NCBI GenBank assembly: GCA_902593945.1
Contig: CACJKA010000006.1
Location: 27,442-91,441 of the forward strand
Reading direction: 5' to 3'
From: an uncultured Candidatus Poseidoniales archaeon
GTDB lineage: Archaea > Thermoplasmatota > Poseidoniia > Poseidoniales > Thalassarchaeaceae
Length of the DNA stretch: 64,000 nucleotides
Numbering within the stretch: the first letter of the stretch is position 1; the number at the start of each line of letters is the position of its first letter. This document shows positions 29,969 through 40,112 of the stretch, one piece after another. The notes beneath the pieces are model-generated. The model saw only the letters and a program-made list of their open reading frames with translations, was not told the origin of the DNA and did no database searches. A program made the position numbers and the translations under genes.

Positions 29969-31795
29969 TTATTCCTCCTCGTGCAAGTCTTCAATATCTA
30001 GTAATTTTTTCAGTTCCTCGTCTATGGGAGGGTATCTTCGATGCTCAATTGTCATTTTATCTTTCTTCGTTATAACACTATTTATTTTGCCCCAGTATTT
30101 GTAATCAGGTGTTGGGAAATCATCTCTAGTATGGCCTCCTCTAGATTCCTTTCTATGCAGTGCTGCTAATGTACACATTCTACTTACATCAATCATAGCA
30201 TCAATTTCTAGTGCTTGATGCCAACCTGGATTGTAAATACGGCTATTTCCTGTAGATGTATTCTTAGAACGTTTTTCCAAATCATCTAAATCTTCTAATG
30301 CCTCTTTTAACAATTTTTCAGTTCTAATTATGCCTACTTTATATTGCATCATTTCTCTTAAATCTTCTACGACTTTTGCTGGATTCTCCCCTTCAGTTCT
30401 ATTTAATGGCGCTAATGTTTCTTCAATTGCATTATTAATTTCTATAGGGTCTATTGGGAGAAAATCCTCAATATCTTTAGCGAGCAATGCAGCGTTTTCT
30501 CCAGCAATTTTTCCGAATACAATAAGATCTGAGAGTGAATTTCCTCCAAGCCTATTTGCGCCATGTAGGCCTGTAGCGGCTTCTCCGGCTGCAAACATTC
30601 TAGGTACTGTAGTTTCCTGTGTTTCCGGGTGAACTTTTATTCCTCCCATCACATAGTGTGCTGTAGGGCCAACTTCCATTTTTTCAGTAGTAATATCAAC
30701 TGCAGCCAATTCCTTGAATTGATGGTACATTCCTGGAAGTTTCTTTCTTACTTGATCAGGCTCTCTCCAAGAAATATCCAGATATGCTCCTCCATGAACG
30801 CTGGCTCTACCAGCATCTCTTTCGGAATTTATTGCTTTAGCAACAACATCTCTTGTCAATAATTCAGGAGGTCTACGGACAGTTGCTAATTTCCCTTCTA
30901 CAATCTCAGAGACCCATTCCAAAGCCTCTTTTTCAGTATCAGCGAATTCGTCCTTATACATCTCAGGGACATAGTCGAACATGAATCTCTTTCCTTCAGA
31001 ATTGGTCAGCATACCTCCCTCTCCTCGAACACCCTCAGTAACTAAAATTCCTTTTACAGACGGGGGCCAAATCATACCTGTAGGGTGGAATTGAATGAAT
31101 TCCATATCTCCCATTTCGGCTCCGGCCCAATATGCTAATGCATATCCTTCTCCAGTATACTCCCATGAACCTGAACAAACAGCCCAACACCTTGTGGCAC
31201 CTCCAGTTGCCATTACAATGGTTTTTGCTTTGAAAACATGTAATGTTCCATTGTTCCTATCGTAGGCAAAACATCCAGATATTTTCCCATCAGTCTTGAA
31301 CATTTTACGGACAGTGAATTCCATAAATATCTCCATACCCATATGAACTCCTTTCTCTTGAAGAGTTCTGATTAATTCTAAACCAGTTGCATCTCCAATA
31401 TGTGCTAACCTAGGATATGTATGTCCACCAAAGTTTCTTTGATTTGTTAGCCCCTTTGGTGTTCTATCAAAAACAGCCCCCCAAGTTTCTAGTTCTCTAA
31501 TCCTGTCTGGGGCCTGTTGAGCATGAATTTTTGCCATCCTCCAATCATTTAGGTATTTTCCACCTTTCATTGTGTCTCGGAAATGAGTTTGCCAATTATC
31601 ACGAGGATCTTTGTTGCCCAATGCGGCTGCAGCACCTCCTTCAGCCATTACCGTATGCGCCTTTCCTAGCATTGATTTACATATCATGGCGACACTAACT
31701 CCTGAGTTACTAGCCTCTATTGCTGCTCTCAATCCAGCACCCCCTGCTCCAATTATTACGACATCATGTTCATGAACAATGTAATTTTCACTCAT
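29969..31795 (-). CDS. sdhA: Succinate dehydrogenase/fumarate reductase flavoprotein subunit
   Basis: The catalytic flavoprotein that oxidises succinate to fumarate. The N-terminal dinucleotide fold is [32 protein letters not shown] carries the conserved FAD-region histidine, and the substrate/cap region includes [14 protein letters not shown] and [18 protein letters not shown]. It has 608 residues. A GAGGTGA site precedes the ATG. It lies between sdhC and sdhB and is translationally close to both. Confidence 0.96.
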   Translation of the reverse strand: MSENYIVHEHDVVIIGAGGAGLRAAIEASNSGVSVAMICKSMLGKAHTVMAEGGAAAALGNKDPRDNWQTHFRDTMKGGKYLNDWRMAKIHAQQAPDRIRELETWGAVFDRTPKGLTNQRNFGGHTYPRLAHIGDATGLELIRTLQEKGVHMGMEIFMEFTVRKMFKTDGKISGCFAYDRNNGTLHVFKAKTIVMATGGATRCWAVCSGSWEYTGEGYALAYWAGAEMGDMEFIQFHPTGMIWPPSVKGILVTEGVRGEGGMLTNSEGKRFMFDYVPEMYKDEFADTEKEALEWVSEIVEGKLATVRRPPELLTRDVVAKAINSERDAGRASVHGGAYLDISWREPDQVRKKLPGMYHQFKELAAVDITTEKMEVGPTAHYVMGGIKVHPETQETTVPRMFAAGEAATGLHGANRLGGNSLSDLIVFGKIAGENAALLAKDIEDFLPIDPIEINNAIEETLAPLNRTEGENPAKVVEDLREMMQYKVGIIRTEKLLKEALEDLDDLEKRSKNTSTGNSRIYNPGWHQALEIDAMIDVSRMCTLAALHRKESRGGHTRDDFPTPDYKYWGKINSVITKKDKMTIEHRRYPPIDEELKKLLDIEDLHEEE

Positions 31796-31804
31796 AATAT
31801 CACC

Positions 31805-32605
31805 TCACATTATAATCCAATAGTGGTCTTGAATTCTGCCTTCTGAGACGGCCAAAACAAACAAATCTCCAAGAAAAACCATAACTAAACTAGTCCAAAA
31901 CCAGAAGGCATGTTCAATATTTAAGTTACTAACTTTGATGTATAATTTCCCCATTATTCCTGAGATTCCACCTCTCCATCGATTCATCCCTCCACCAAAT
32001 AGATGTCTGAATGCGTGACAAGAAGCAACATACATGAATAGAAGAATAGATTCAGTAGCTAAAACCACGGTTCCTAAAGATATTCCAAATTCAGTTCCAT
32101 CGTTAAACCACATTGTATGATATACATCGTAAACTTTCATTGAAAGAATAATTATTGCTAGATATAACATATATCTGTGAATATTATTTAACACAAATAG
32201 TCCGGTTTCTCCTTTGTACCCTATTCTGTAATTCACTTCAGGTTTTGCAACTACACATGCTGTAGGATTTTGGAAAAAGACTCTATGGTAGACTTTTCGC
32301 ATGTAGTAACATGTCCCTCTAAATCCAAATGGTATCCATAAAATCAGCATAGCTGAATTCATCCAATTAGGTGCTTTTATACCGAACAAATGTATTACAT
32401 CGGGTGAAAAAATTGGTGAAGTCACCCTGTGATTGTCGTAGTGAATTGCTCCATCCCAAATCAAAACCCGTAATGCAGTATAGATCAAAGCCAGAGTTAA
32501 TCCAAACCCCATCCAAAATGGCTTAGTCCACCATCTGTCGATTCTATCTGTTTTCCCAAACCCCTTTTTCAGGGGTAGTTTAATCGCATCAGACAAAGAA
32601 CTCAC
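31805..32605 (-). CDS. sdhC: Succinate dehydrogenase membrane anchor, single large cytochrome-b-type subunit
   Basis: A 266-residue protein with about five membrane helices. Conserved-looking blocks are GFRGTCYYMRKVYHRVFF, PTACVVAKPEVNYRIGYKGET and NIHRYMLYLA, which resemble actinobacterial single-subunit complex II anchors. Several histidines in or near the helices (HRYMLYLA, CHAFRHLFGG) are candidates for heme or quinone-site ligands. It heads the sdhC-A-B operon. No separate sdhD is present. Confidence 0.87.
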   Translation of the reverse strand: MSSLSDAIKLPLKKGFGKTDRIDRWWTKPFWMGFGLTLALIYTALRVLIWDGAIHYDNHRVTSPIFSPDVIHLFGIKAPNWMNSAMLILWIPFGFRGTCYYMRKVYHRVFFQNPTACVVAKPEVNYRIGYKGETGLFVLNNIHRYMLYLAIIILSMKVYDVYHTMWFNDGTEFGISLGTVVLATESILLFMYVASCHAFRHLFGGGMNRWRGGISGIMGKLYIKVSNLNIEHAFWFWTSLVMVFLGDLFVLAVSEGRIQDHYWIIM

Positions 32606-32736
32606 CTAATGGTGCAAGCACCAGTAATACTCCCGACTCAAGTAAGGGCAATAAGTGATTGCTTTTACCCATGACTTAATCATTCATCTTTAGCGGAATA
32701 TTAATGTTAACTTGGCTTTTCGTATGTTTGATTAAA

Positions 32737-32850
32737 ATGGATGACTTCAATGATATCACTTCATCAATTTGTCCTAATTGTGGTTATATGCCCGGAGCTT
32801 GGCTCCCCTCTCTCCGTTGTCCGGAATGTGGAGAAATAATGTTTCCATGA
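32737..32850 (+). CDS. 37-residue zinc-ribbon miniprotein
   Basis: A complete small ORF from ATG to TGA containing CPNCG at residues 12-16 and CPECGE at 28-33, a classic four-cysteine zinc ribbon. The rest is short: MDDFNDITSSI at the start and IMFP at the end. It fits exactly between the divergent sdhC operon and the convergent aldehyde dehydrogenase gene. The spacing of the cysteines argues against a chance frame. Function is unknown. Confidence 0.7.
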   Translation: MDDFNDITSSICPNCGYMPGAWLPSLRCPECGEIMFP

Positions 32851-32864
32851 AAAAATATTATAAT

Positions 32865-34493
32865 TTACGCTAAAGAAGAATAATCAACCTTTTCTTCAAT
32901 TAATTCAATTTCGTCTACATCCATTTGTGCAAGCTGCAATTTACCTGACAATTCGTCATTTACTGCATGCCAATATGAGTATGATTCGATAACCCATATT
33001 CCTGATTCCCGAGTGCCATTTCCACTACCTTTTACTCCACCAAAAGGAAGGTGCGCCTCAGCCCCCGTTGTCGAATTATTTATTCCGGTCATTCCTGCTT
33101 TAATTCCTGACTTGTACCTATATGCCTCTAGTCTATCATTGGTATAAATTGCACTTGATAATCCATATGGTGATGCATTGGCAAGATGTAATGCATGTTC
33201 GAAATCTTTAGCCTTTACAATAGTGACTACTGGACCAAATATTTCTTCATGGAAACATTCCATTTCTTCAGTTACATCTGCATAAACATGTGGCCACATG
33301 TAAACTCCTTGTTCAGGATTACCAAGGAAGTTCTCTGGTCTATTGTCGGAAGTTATTCTTCCATTACCCCACAATTTCTTCGCTCCACTTTTCTCACATA
33401 ATTCTAAATCTCGCATGAAATCATTTGCATATTTTTCAGATAACATAGGGCCATATAATACATCTTCATGTACCATTGAATCCCCAATTGTTGTTGATCT
33501 GACTTTTTCCATTAACTTTTCAATGAAATCATCATAAATGTCTTCATGAATTATCAAATTACCAAGACTTGTACATCGTTGACCGGCTGTCCCAAATCCT
33601 GCCCAGTATGCTCCTTCAACAGCGTTCTCCATATTTGCACTTGGCATAATTACCAATGGGTTCTTACCTCCTAATTCTAGACTGGCAGATACTAAGTTCC
33701 TACCGCAAACTTCTCCAATCATTTTTCCTACTGATGTAGAACCAGTAAAACTGATCTTATTGACTAATCCTTGGTCAACAGCATCAACAAGATGTTGTCC
33801 CGCGCCACTTCCTTTTCCATGAATCAAGTTTATGACGCCATTTGGTAGTCCTGCTTCATGCATAATTCTAGTTAGCATGAAAGACAATAATGGGGAGTCC
33901 TGTGGGCTTTTCCAAACACAAGTATTACCGCACATTATTGCCGGAATCATTTTCCAAAAGGGAACTGCTGAGGGGAAATTACATGCGTTGATTATTCCGC
34001 AAACTCCTAAAGGTCTTCTGTAGGTAAAAAGCTCCTTATCGGGTAATTCTGAATTAACTGTTTGGCCATATAATCTACGACCCTCAGATTGGAAAAATAG
34101 GCATGTATCAATCGCTTCCTGAACTTCTCCTCCACTTTCTTTCAATGTCTTACCGATCTCTCTTGTTTCAACTCTTACAATATCCTCTTTGTATTGCATT
34201 AGAAGTCTCCCCATATTTCCTATAATTTGACCTCTGGTTGGTGCCGGTGTTGCAGCCCATGAAGGAAATGCATTTCTTGCAGCATCTAGGGCTTCATGCA
34301 CATCATCTTTAGTGGAAAGAGGAAACTCTCCAAGACAGTCAGAAAGTAGTGCTGGATTTAGACTTTCAAAAGTTTCTCCACTACTGGATAATTTCAATTC
34401 CCCATTAATTATATTGTATCCCTTAATCTTCGGACTACCGTTGGGATTATTGGCTTCCATAAATTCAAATCCTGTTTCGAGTACATTGGTCAT
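32865..34493 (-). CDS. Aldehyde dehydrogenase family protein (ALDH7-like)
   Basis: An NAD(P)-dependent aldehyde dehydrogenase of about 542 residues. The catalytic cysteine is in GTAGQRCTSLGN and the general-base glutamate in LELGGKNPLVI; the nucleotide-binding region includes SFTGSTSVGK. The overall pattern is closest to the ALDH7/aminoadipic-semialdehyde group, but the aldehyde cannot be fixed from sequence. The start at 34493 (MTNVLETGFEF) gives a normal N-terminus; a frame to 34532 is open but unlikely. Confidence 0.88.
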   Translation of the reverse strand: MTNVLETGFEFMEANNPNGSPKIKGYNIINGELKLSSSGETFESLNPALLSDCLGEFPLSTKDDVHEALDAARNAFPSWAATPAPTRGQIIGNMGRLLMQYKEDIVRVETREIGKTLKESGGEVQEAIDTCLFFQSEGRRLYGQTVNSELPDKELFTYRRPLGVCGIINACNFPSAVPFWKMIPAIMCGNTCVWKSPQDSPLLSFMLTRIMHEAGLPNGVINLIHGKGSGAGQHLVDAVDQGLVNKISFTGSTSVGKMIGEVCGRNLVSASLELGGKNPLVIMPSANMENAVEGAYWAGFGTAGQRCTSLGNLIIHEDIYDDFIEKLMEKVRSTTIGDSMVHEDVLYGPMLSEKYANDFMRDLELCEKSGAKKLWGNGRITSDNRPENFLGNPEQGVYMWPHVYADVTEEMECFHEEIFGPVVTIVKAKDFEHALHLANASPYGLSSAIYTNDRLEAYRYKSGIKAGMTGINNSTTGAEAHLPFGGVKGSGNGTRESGIWVIESYSYWHAVNDELSGKLQLAQMDVDEIELIEEKVDYSSLA

Positions 34494-34633
34494 GTGCCTG
34501 CGAAATATAACTCTATCAAGAAACCTTCTCAAGGAAGATTATGGTGATTTAATCCATTATTCATTTGACATCTTCAAGTTCACAGGTTTAACTACCCCCC
34601 ATTACTACAGAGGATTGTTCAGAGGTATGTGGA

Positions 34634-36865
34634 ATGTCAAATGAGGAAGTAGATGACTTACAACTTAGAGTAGCAAAGGCGATACCGAGTGATGTAGGGC
34701 ATGGTCGTGCTCGAGTACCTTTCGACAATGATTTGAATCTGAAACCAGGAGATATTGTTGAGATTACAGGAGAACAGAAAACTGCTGCTATTGTTTGGCG
34801 TTGTCGCCCAGAAGATGCCAATCTTGGCATTATTAGAGTGGATGGAATTATTAGGAAAAATGCAGGTGTTTCTCTTGGTGATAAAGTTTCAATCCGTAAA
34901 GTCGAGACACAGCCTTGTCAGAAATTAATTCTTAGTCCTGTAATGGCTAAACAGCAGAAAGTACGATTCGGGCCAGGAATTGAAGGTTTTGCTCGTAGAG
35001 GCCTGAATAAGAGGCCAGTAGTTTCTGGAGATAGAATTTTTATACCAGGGATGACTCTTTTCGCAGAGGCTTTACCATTTCAAATTGTCAAAACAACTCC
35101 TAAGGGAATAGTTCAGGTACTTCCTGATACTGAAATAGTAATCAAAGAAGAACCTGTTGATGAAGAAGATGAATCCGGACAGCCAATTTCAACAATTTCA
35201 TATGAGGACATAGGGGGAATCGGTGAGCAACTTCAAAAAGTTAGAGAAATGATAGAACTTCCATTGAAGCATCCTATTCTTTTCCGAAGATTAGGAATTG
35301 ATCCTCCCAGAGGGGTTCTTCTCCATGGTCCTCCAGGCACAGGGAAAACATTGATTGCGAAGGCGGTTGCATCAGAAACTAAGGCAAACTTTACTTCAAT
35401 AAATGGTCCAGAGATAATTTCGAAATATTATGGTGAGAGTGAAAAACAGTTACGTGAAATATTTGACGAAGCAGCTGCCAATTCTCCTGCAATAATTTTC
35501 ATTGATGAGTTAGATTCTATTGCCCCTAAGAGAGAAGATGTTAGTGGAGAAGTAGAAAGAAGGGTCGTAGCTCAATTATTGACTTTACTGGATGGTATGC
35601 AAGGCAGGGACAATGTCATAGTAATAGGTGCAACTAATCGTCCTGATGCAATCGATCCTGCTCTCCGTCGCGGAGGGAGATTTGATCGAGAATTAGAGAT
35701 AGGCGTTCCTGATAAGCATGGTCGTTCAGAAATCATTGGTATCCATACTCGTGGAATGCCAATTAGTGACGACTTTGAGATTGAATGGTTATTAGATAAT
35801 ACTCATGGATTTGTAGGTGCAGATATTTCAGCTCTTGTAAGGGAAGCCGCAATGAAAGCTCTTAGAAGATATTTACCAGAGATTGATTTAGACGAAGAAC
35901 AGATTCCAACTGAAGTACTTGAGAAGATGGAAGTCAAAATGGCAGATTTCAAATTAGCAATAAAGGAAATTGAGCCAAGCGCTTTAAGAGAAATATATCT
36001 TGAAGTTCCTGAAGTAAGTTGGGATCAAGTAGGTGGACTCAAAGAAGTAAAAGAAAGACTGAAGGAAAGTATTGAATGGCCTCTAACAAGGCCCGAGATG
36101 TTCAACCACTTTGGTATTAATCCTCCACGAGGAATAGTACTGTTTGGGGCACCTGGAACTGGTAAGACACTTATTGCTAAGGCGATTGCAAATGAAGCCA
36201 AGGCGAATTTCATTACAATAAAAGGTCCTGAATTAATTTCTAAATGGGTAGGTGATTCTGAGAAAGCGGTAAGAGAATTATTCAAGAAAGCCAAACAATC
36301 TAGTCCTTCTATAATTTTCTTAGATGAGTTTGAAAGTATTGCAGGAGTTAGGAGAAGTAATACCGGTGAAGGTTCAGATGTGATGAATAGAGTGGTTAAT
36401 CAATTACTAAGTTCAATGGATGGTGTTGAATCAATGGAAGGCGTAATAGTCGTTGCAGCTACCAATCGCCCAGAGATGATAGACCCCGCACTACTAAGAA
36501 GTGGAAGATTCGAAAGAGTACTCCATATCCCTCCTCCTGATGTTGATTCAATTAAGGCAATTTTGAAGATTCATTCCGAACCGATGCCTCTTGGGAAATT
36601 CAATATTGAGTCCTTTGCTCCACAATTGGTTAATTATACTGGTGCAGATATTGAAGCTATATGTAGAGAAGCAGCTCTAATTTCAATGAGGGCCGAGAAG
36701 AAAAGTGTATCCAAAAAGCATTTTGAAGAGGCAATAAATAGAGTCCGTCCTACGATTACCGATGAAATGATGGATTACTACAACAGAATGGAAGCAAGAT
36801 TGACTAGTGGGCTTGAATCAGTCCGACGTAGTTCTGAGATTCATTCAGGAATAGAATCAGCTTGA
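34634..36865 (+). CDS. Cdc48/VCP-type AAA ATPase
   Basis: A 743-residue unfoldase with the double-psi-barrel N domain (about 5-170) and two AAA modules. D1 has [16 protein letters not shown] (Walker A 232-239) and the Walker [16 protein letters not shown]2 has [16 protein letters not shown] and [15 protein letters not shown]. The archaeal homologue supplies unfolded substrates to the proteasome or acts independently. The PRC-barrel gene begins 10 bases after its stop, so they are probably co-transcribed. Confidence 0.96.
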   Translation: MSNEEVDDLQLRVAKAIPSDVGHGRARVPFDNDLNLKPGDIVEITGEQKTAAIVWRCRPEDANLGIIRVDGIIRKNAGVSLGDKVSIRKVETQPCQKLILSPVMAKQQKVRFGPGIEGFARRGLNKRPVVSGDRIFIPGMTLFAEALPFQIVKTTPKGIVQVLPDTEIVIKEEPVDEEDESGQPISTISYEDIGGIGEQLQKVREMIELPLKHPILFRRLGIDPPRGVLLHGPPGTGKTLIAKAVASETKANFTSINGPEIISKYYGESEKQLREIFDEAAANSPAIIFIDELDSIAPKREDVSGEVERRVVAQLLTLLDGMQGRDNVIVIGATNRPDAIDPALRRGGRFDRELEIGVPDKHGRSEIIGIHTRGMPISDDFEIEWLLDNTHGFVGADISALVREAAMKALRRYLPEIDLDEEQIPTEVLEKMEVKMADFKLAIKEIEPSALREIYLEVPEVSWDQVGGLKEVKERLKESIEWPLTRPEMFNHFGINPPRGIVLFGAPGTGKTLIAKAIANEAKANFITIKGPELISKWVGDSEKAVRELFKKAKQSSPSIIFLDEFESIAGVRRSNTGEGSDVMNRVVNQLLSSMDGVESMEGVIVVAATNRPEMIDPALLRSGRFERVLHIPPPDVDSIKAILKIHSEPMPLGKFNIESFAPQLVNYTGADIEAICREAALISMRAEKKSVSKKHFEEAINRVRPTITDEMMDYYNRMEARLTSGLESVRRSSEIHSGIESA

Positions 36866-36875
36866 GGGAGATAAA

Positions 36876-37118
36876 ATGCCAGTAACATTCGGACGAGAAA
36901 TCATTAATCGTGAAGTCCACGATAGTGCAGATGATAGGCTAGGTAGTGTTACAGATTTTACTATTGATGTCGAAAATGGACAGATAACTAATATTCTAGT
37001 GATGATTGAACCAGATATCAACCCCCAACTTCTTCCTTGGCCTACCGTAAATGGTCTTTTATCGGTTCCAGTTGAAGAGATTGATAGTATTGGTCAGGTA
37101 ATCAAACTGTCAGAATAG
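36876..37118 (+). CDS. PRC-barrel domain protein
   Basis: An 80-residue protein formed by a single PRC-barrel (GREIINREVHDSADDRLGSV, VENGQITNILVMIE, LSVPVEEIDSIGQVIKL). In archaea such short PRC-barrels include CdpB-type cell-division partners of SepF as well as proteins of unknown role. It directly follows the Cdc48 gene. Assigning it to division is an inference only. Confidence 0.8.
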   Translation: MPVTFGREIINREVHDSADDRLGSVTDFTIDVENGQITNILVMIEPDINPQLLPWPTVNGLLSVPVEEIDSIGQVIKLSE

Positions 37119-37206
37119 CATGATGCATAACCGTTCATTCGTTCACAACCATCTTAAGTCGAAGTTCAGGCTCGATTTTTGTCGTATTGACTAGGTGGGG
37201 TATAGG

Positions 37207-38859
37207 ATGGCCAATTTTCGCGATTATACTCGTAGATTAACAACCCTCAAAGCTCGTCGTAATATGTTGATTGGAGCCTTCTGGATTCTACTAATTCTTT
37301 TAATTTCTACAATAGCTGCAACATATGTTACGGACGGTCAAACTCAACAATCGGCATATGGTGATGACTGGAACGATCTTGGTTTGTTTAGAGCTGAAAT
37401 AAATAGCATGGGAGTTGATACAACTGCATTAGTTTCGAGCCCCCTATTATTGAGTGAGATAGATCATCCTGAGGAAGCTATTTTCGTTATATCTGGTGTA
37501 GAGAAAGATACTATTTCATTGCCTAGGTTTACAGGTGATGAGAATGTAATTGAATTATCAGAGGGTTCGGGTTATACGACTTCTGAGATTATTGCTATAG
37601 ATGAATTCGTTGAAGCAGGTGGCACCGTACTTTTGATGGATGATAAAGGATACTCTTCAACTTTAGCAGAAAAGTTTGGATTAGAGTTCTCAGGTCATAC
37701 CTTATATGACGGAGAAGCATATGCTACAGAATTAGATTACAATTTCATTTGGGTAAATACTACATCAGCCTTTAATTTCACTACTAATTCCGGTTCTTTA
37801 TCAAGTATTCATCCATGCCTCAGAGATACAGATACTGACGGATTTATTGATTTACTAGATACTGACCCTTATGATATTACAACATTCCCTGCAGGAATTA
37901 CTAGGGAAGATGCCGGATTGTGTTCTCACAGGTGGATATCAGAAACACAATGGGATTTTTCTGAGAATTATAATTTGTTAACTAATCAACCATCTGCTTT
38001 CAATGCAGGTTCTTATAACCCTGTAGAAAATAGATATGATATAGGAAAATCTACTCTTGATTCATATTTAGATACTAATGATGATGGGAATCTCACGATT
38101 GGTTCTTCTGCCTTTGGGATCGATGGGGATGAGGTAGGCCCATTTGCTGTTTATGTTCGTTACTGTGCAGATCGTTTGTGTGTAGGAGCAGATTCAGGAA
38201 GGGTGCATTTTGTTGCCGATGGTTCAATATTAACTAATTCATTGTATGATGATGCATTCTATTCCGGAGTCGACGACGTCGTTCCTTCGAATGACAATCG
38301 GAAGTGGGCACTGGACATTATTGCTGAGTCGTTATTGATTGGAAATTCAAGCGCAAAAAGTTCATCTAATGCGATAGTCATTTTCGATGAATCAAGACAT
38401 CAACAACCTACATTATTTGGAGATACATATAACTTAATGTATTATTTATTGATTTATTTTACTAACGATTGGATGGCAATGTTACTACTATTCCTTGGTT
38501 TATTTATTACTTTAGAAGCAGTCCTAATACGAAAAGAAGATCCTGAAAATTGGCGGCATGTATTCAGGATAATTTACTATGGTTTTGGAGATGCTAGAAG
38601 ATATGAGTATTATCAAAAACCAGAAAAAATAAGGCAGGTATTACTTACGAGAATAAGAAATCTAAACACTCTATCAAGAGAAGAATTCGATGCACTTCCA
38701 GCTGCTGAATTACAAAGAATGATTGATGATCAAGTATTAACTAAATTCATTTTTGAAGATAGAAGATATAAGCCAGATGAATTAGTTGGAATTGTGAAGA
38801 GAATCAAGGAGTGGGGTTCAACGAATTCTGAAGAGGAGGTAGAATATGTGGACTCGTAA
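37207..38859 (+). CDS. DUF4350-type membrane protein with calcium-motif-like insert
   Basis: A 550-residue protein with an N-terminal helix (about 19-39), a large extracytoplasmic domain, a C-terminal helix (about 405-427), and a cytosolic tail. The N-terminal half resembles DUF4350 glutamine-amidotransferase-like domains (FVEAGGTVLLMDDKG, STLAEKFGLEF). An Asp-rich segment (DTDTDGFIDLLDTDPYD, about 210-227) looks like a thrombospondin type 3 repeat. The start at 37207 follows a purine-rich GGTGGGGT site. It overlaps the DUF58 gene by 14 bases. Confidence 0.8.
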   Translation: MANFRDYTRRLTTLKARRNMLIGAFWILLILLISTIAATYVTDGQTQQSAYGDDWNDLGLFRAEINSMGVDTTALVSSPLLLSEIDHPEEAIFVISGVEKDTISLPRFTGDENVIELSEGSGYTTSEIIAIDEFVEAGGTVLLMDDKGYSSTLAEKFGLEFSGHTLYDGEAYATELDYNFIWVNTTSAFNFTTNSGSLSSIHPCLRDTDTDGFIDLLDTDPYDITTFPAGITREDAGLCSHRWISETQWDFSENYNLLTNQPSAFNAGSYNPVENRYDIGKSTLDSYLDTNDDGNLTIGSSAFGIDGDEVGPFAVYVRYCADRLCVGADSGRVHFVADGSILTNSLYDDAFYSGVDDVVPSNDNRKWALDIIAESLLIGNSSAKSSSNAIVIFDESRHQQPTLFGDTYNLMYYLLIYFTNDWMAMLLLFLGLFITLEAVLIRKEDPENWRHVFRIIYYGFGDARRYEYYQKPEKIRQVLLTRIRNLNTLSREEFDALPAAELQRMIDDQVLTKFIFEDRRYKPDELVGIVKRIKEWGSTNSEEEVEYVDS

Positions 38860-40099
38860 AGCTGCTATCATTCTCACAAGTGGAATAAGCTTGATTTTGA
38901 TAGGTATGATGATTTCAAATTTCCAATTAATGATCGTGGGTTTGACATTCGTATCATTTTTAGCAATTAATGGGTGGATAGAGGGTCATTCTGATTTAGA
39001 GATTAAAAGAGAAGTTTCTGCTGTTAATGTCTACAAAGGAGATGACATAAATGTTGTACTAACGATAACAAATAAGTCATATCGACGTACACAACAGTTA
39101 GAGGTTTTTGATAATGTACCTCATGAGATGAAAATGAGAAAAGGTGTCAATCTAATGAGAATGAATCTAGGACCAGGGCAAACTGCTACCATTCGCTATA
39201 CTGTTCGCTGTCCATTAAGGGGGCACTACACAATAGGGCCTACATCTATTAGGTATAGAAACACGTTCAATCTATTTGTTTCAGAGACTAGTATTGGAGA
39301 TAGATCAGATATCACTGTATTCCCACAAGTTAGAGATGTGGAAGAGGCTTTGATTCGTTCTGATGTTCCAAAGATGTATACTGGAGCCACAACTCTAAAA
39401 ACACCAGGTCAAGGAATGGAATTTTATGCCTTGAGAGAATATTTCCCAGGGGACTCATTCCGTTCAATTAATTGGAAAGCTTTTGCTAGGACTGGAGAAT
39501 TAATGGTAAATGAGAAGACTAGAGACGCAGTGACCGACGTTTTCATTATTCTTGATACTCGTGATGTAGCAAGAATTGGAACCGTTCTAAAGAATCCATT
39601 AGAAATGGGTACAGTAGCCGCTGCTTCAATTGCTAATTATTTCATTAAGAGAAGAGATTCGGTTTCATTGGTTACCTATGGTGAAAGAATGGATTTTCTG
39701 CCTCCTGAAACCGGAGATAAGCAACATTACAAAGTTCTAAGCCAATTGGCTGCAGTTGAATCGAAAGGAAGTATGCCTTTACAAGCAGTAACTAATGCTC
39801 TCTCTCCAAGGATTTCTCGAGGCTCTCCTGTGTTTATTATTAGTAGTCTTGAAGGAGATGGGACTACTTTATCTGCAATTAGAAATCTTTCAGGTAAGGG
39901 GCACGAGGTAATCGTTTTGTCTCCTAGTAGTATTGATCTTGAGAGGCTTGTAAGCAGAATTCCAAGGATGGCCTATGAAGTTTTAAAATTGGAAAGACAA
40001 AATCGATTAACAGCGATCTCAGGCTATGGAGCCAAAGTAATAGATTGGACGCCTAGTGTTGAATTATCTCAAGCATTATTGCAAATTAGGACTGTATAG
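38846..40099 (+). CDS. DUF58 family protein (von Willebrand-like)
   Basis: A 417-residue protein with two N-terminal membrane helices, a beta-rich linker, and the DUF58 block PGDSFRSINWKAFARTGELMV. A vWA-like fold follows (VFIILDTRD, a MIDAS-like DxR variant). DUF58 proteins are normally partners of MoxR AAA ATPases in membrane-complex assembly. Its start lies inside the DUF4350 gene, so the two are translationally coupled; no MoxR is in the window. Confidence 0.88.
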   Translation: MWTRKAAIILTSGISLILIGMMISNFQLMIVGLTFVSFLAINGWIEGHSDLEIKREVSAVNVYKGDDINVVLTITNKSYRRTQQLEVFDNVPHEMKMRKGVNLMRMNLGPGQTATIRYTVRCPLRGHYTIGPTSIRYRNTFNLFVSETSIGDRSDITVFPQVRDVEEALIRSDVPKMYTGATTLKTPGQGMEFYALREYFPGDSFRSINWKAFARTGELMVNEKTRDAVTDVFIILDTRDVARIGTVLKNPLEMGTVAAASIANYFIKRRDSVSLVTYGERMDFLPPETGDKQHYKVLSQLAAVESKGSMPLQAVTNALSPRISRGSPVFIISSLEGDGTTLSAIRNLSGKGHEVIVLSPSSIDLERLVSRIPRMAYEVLKLERQNRLTAISGYGAKVIDWTPSVELSQALLQIRTV

Positions 40100-40112
40100 G
40101 GAGGTTAGATAT

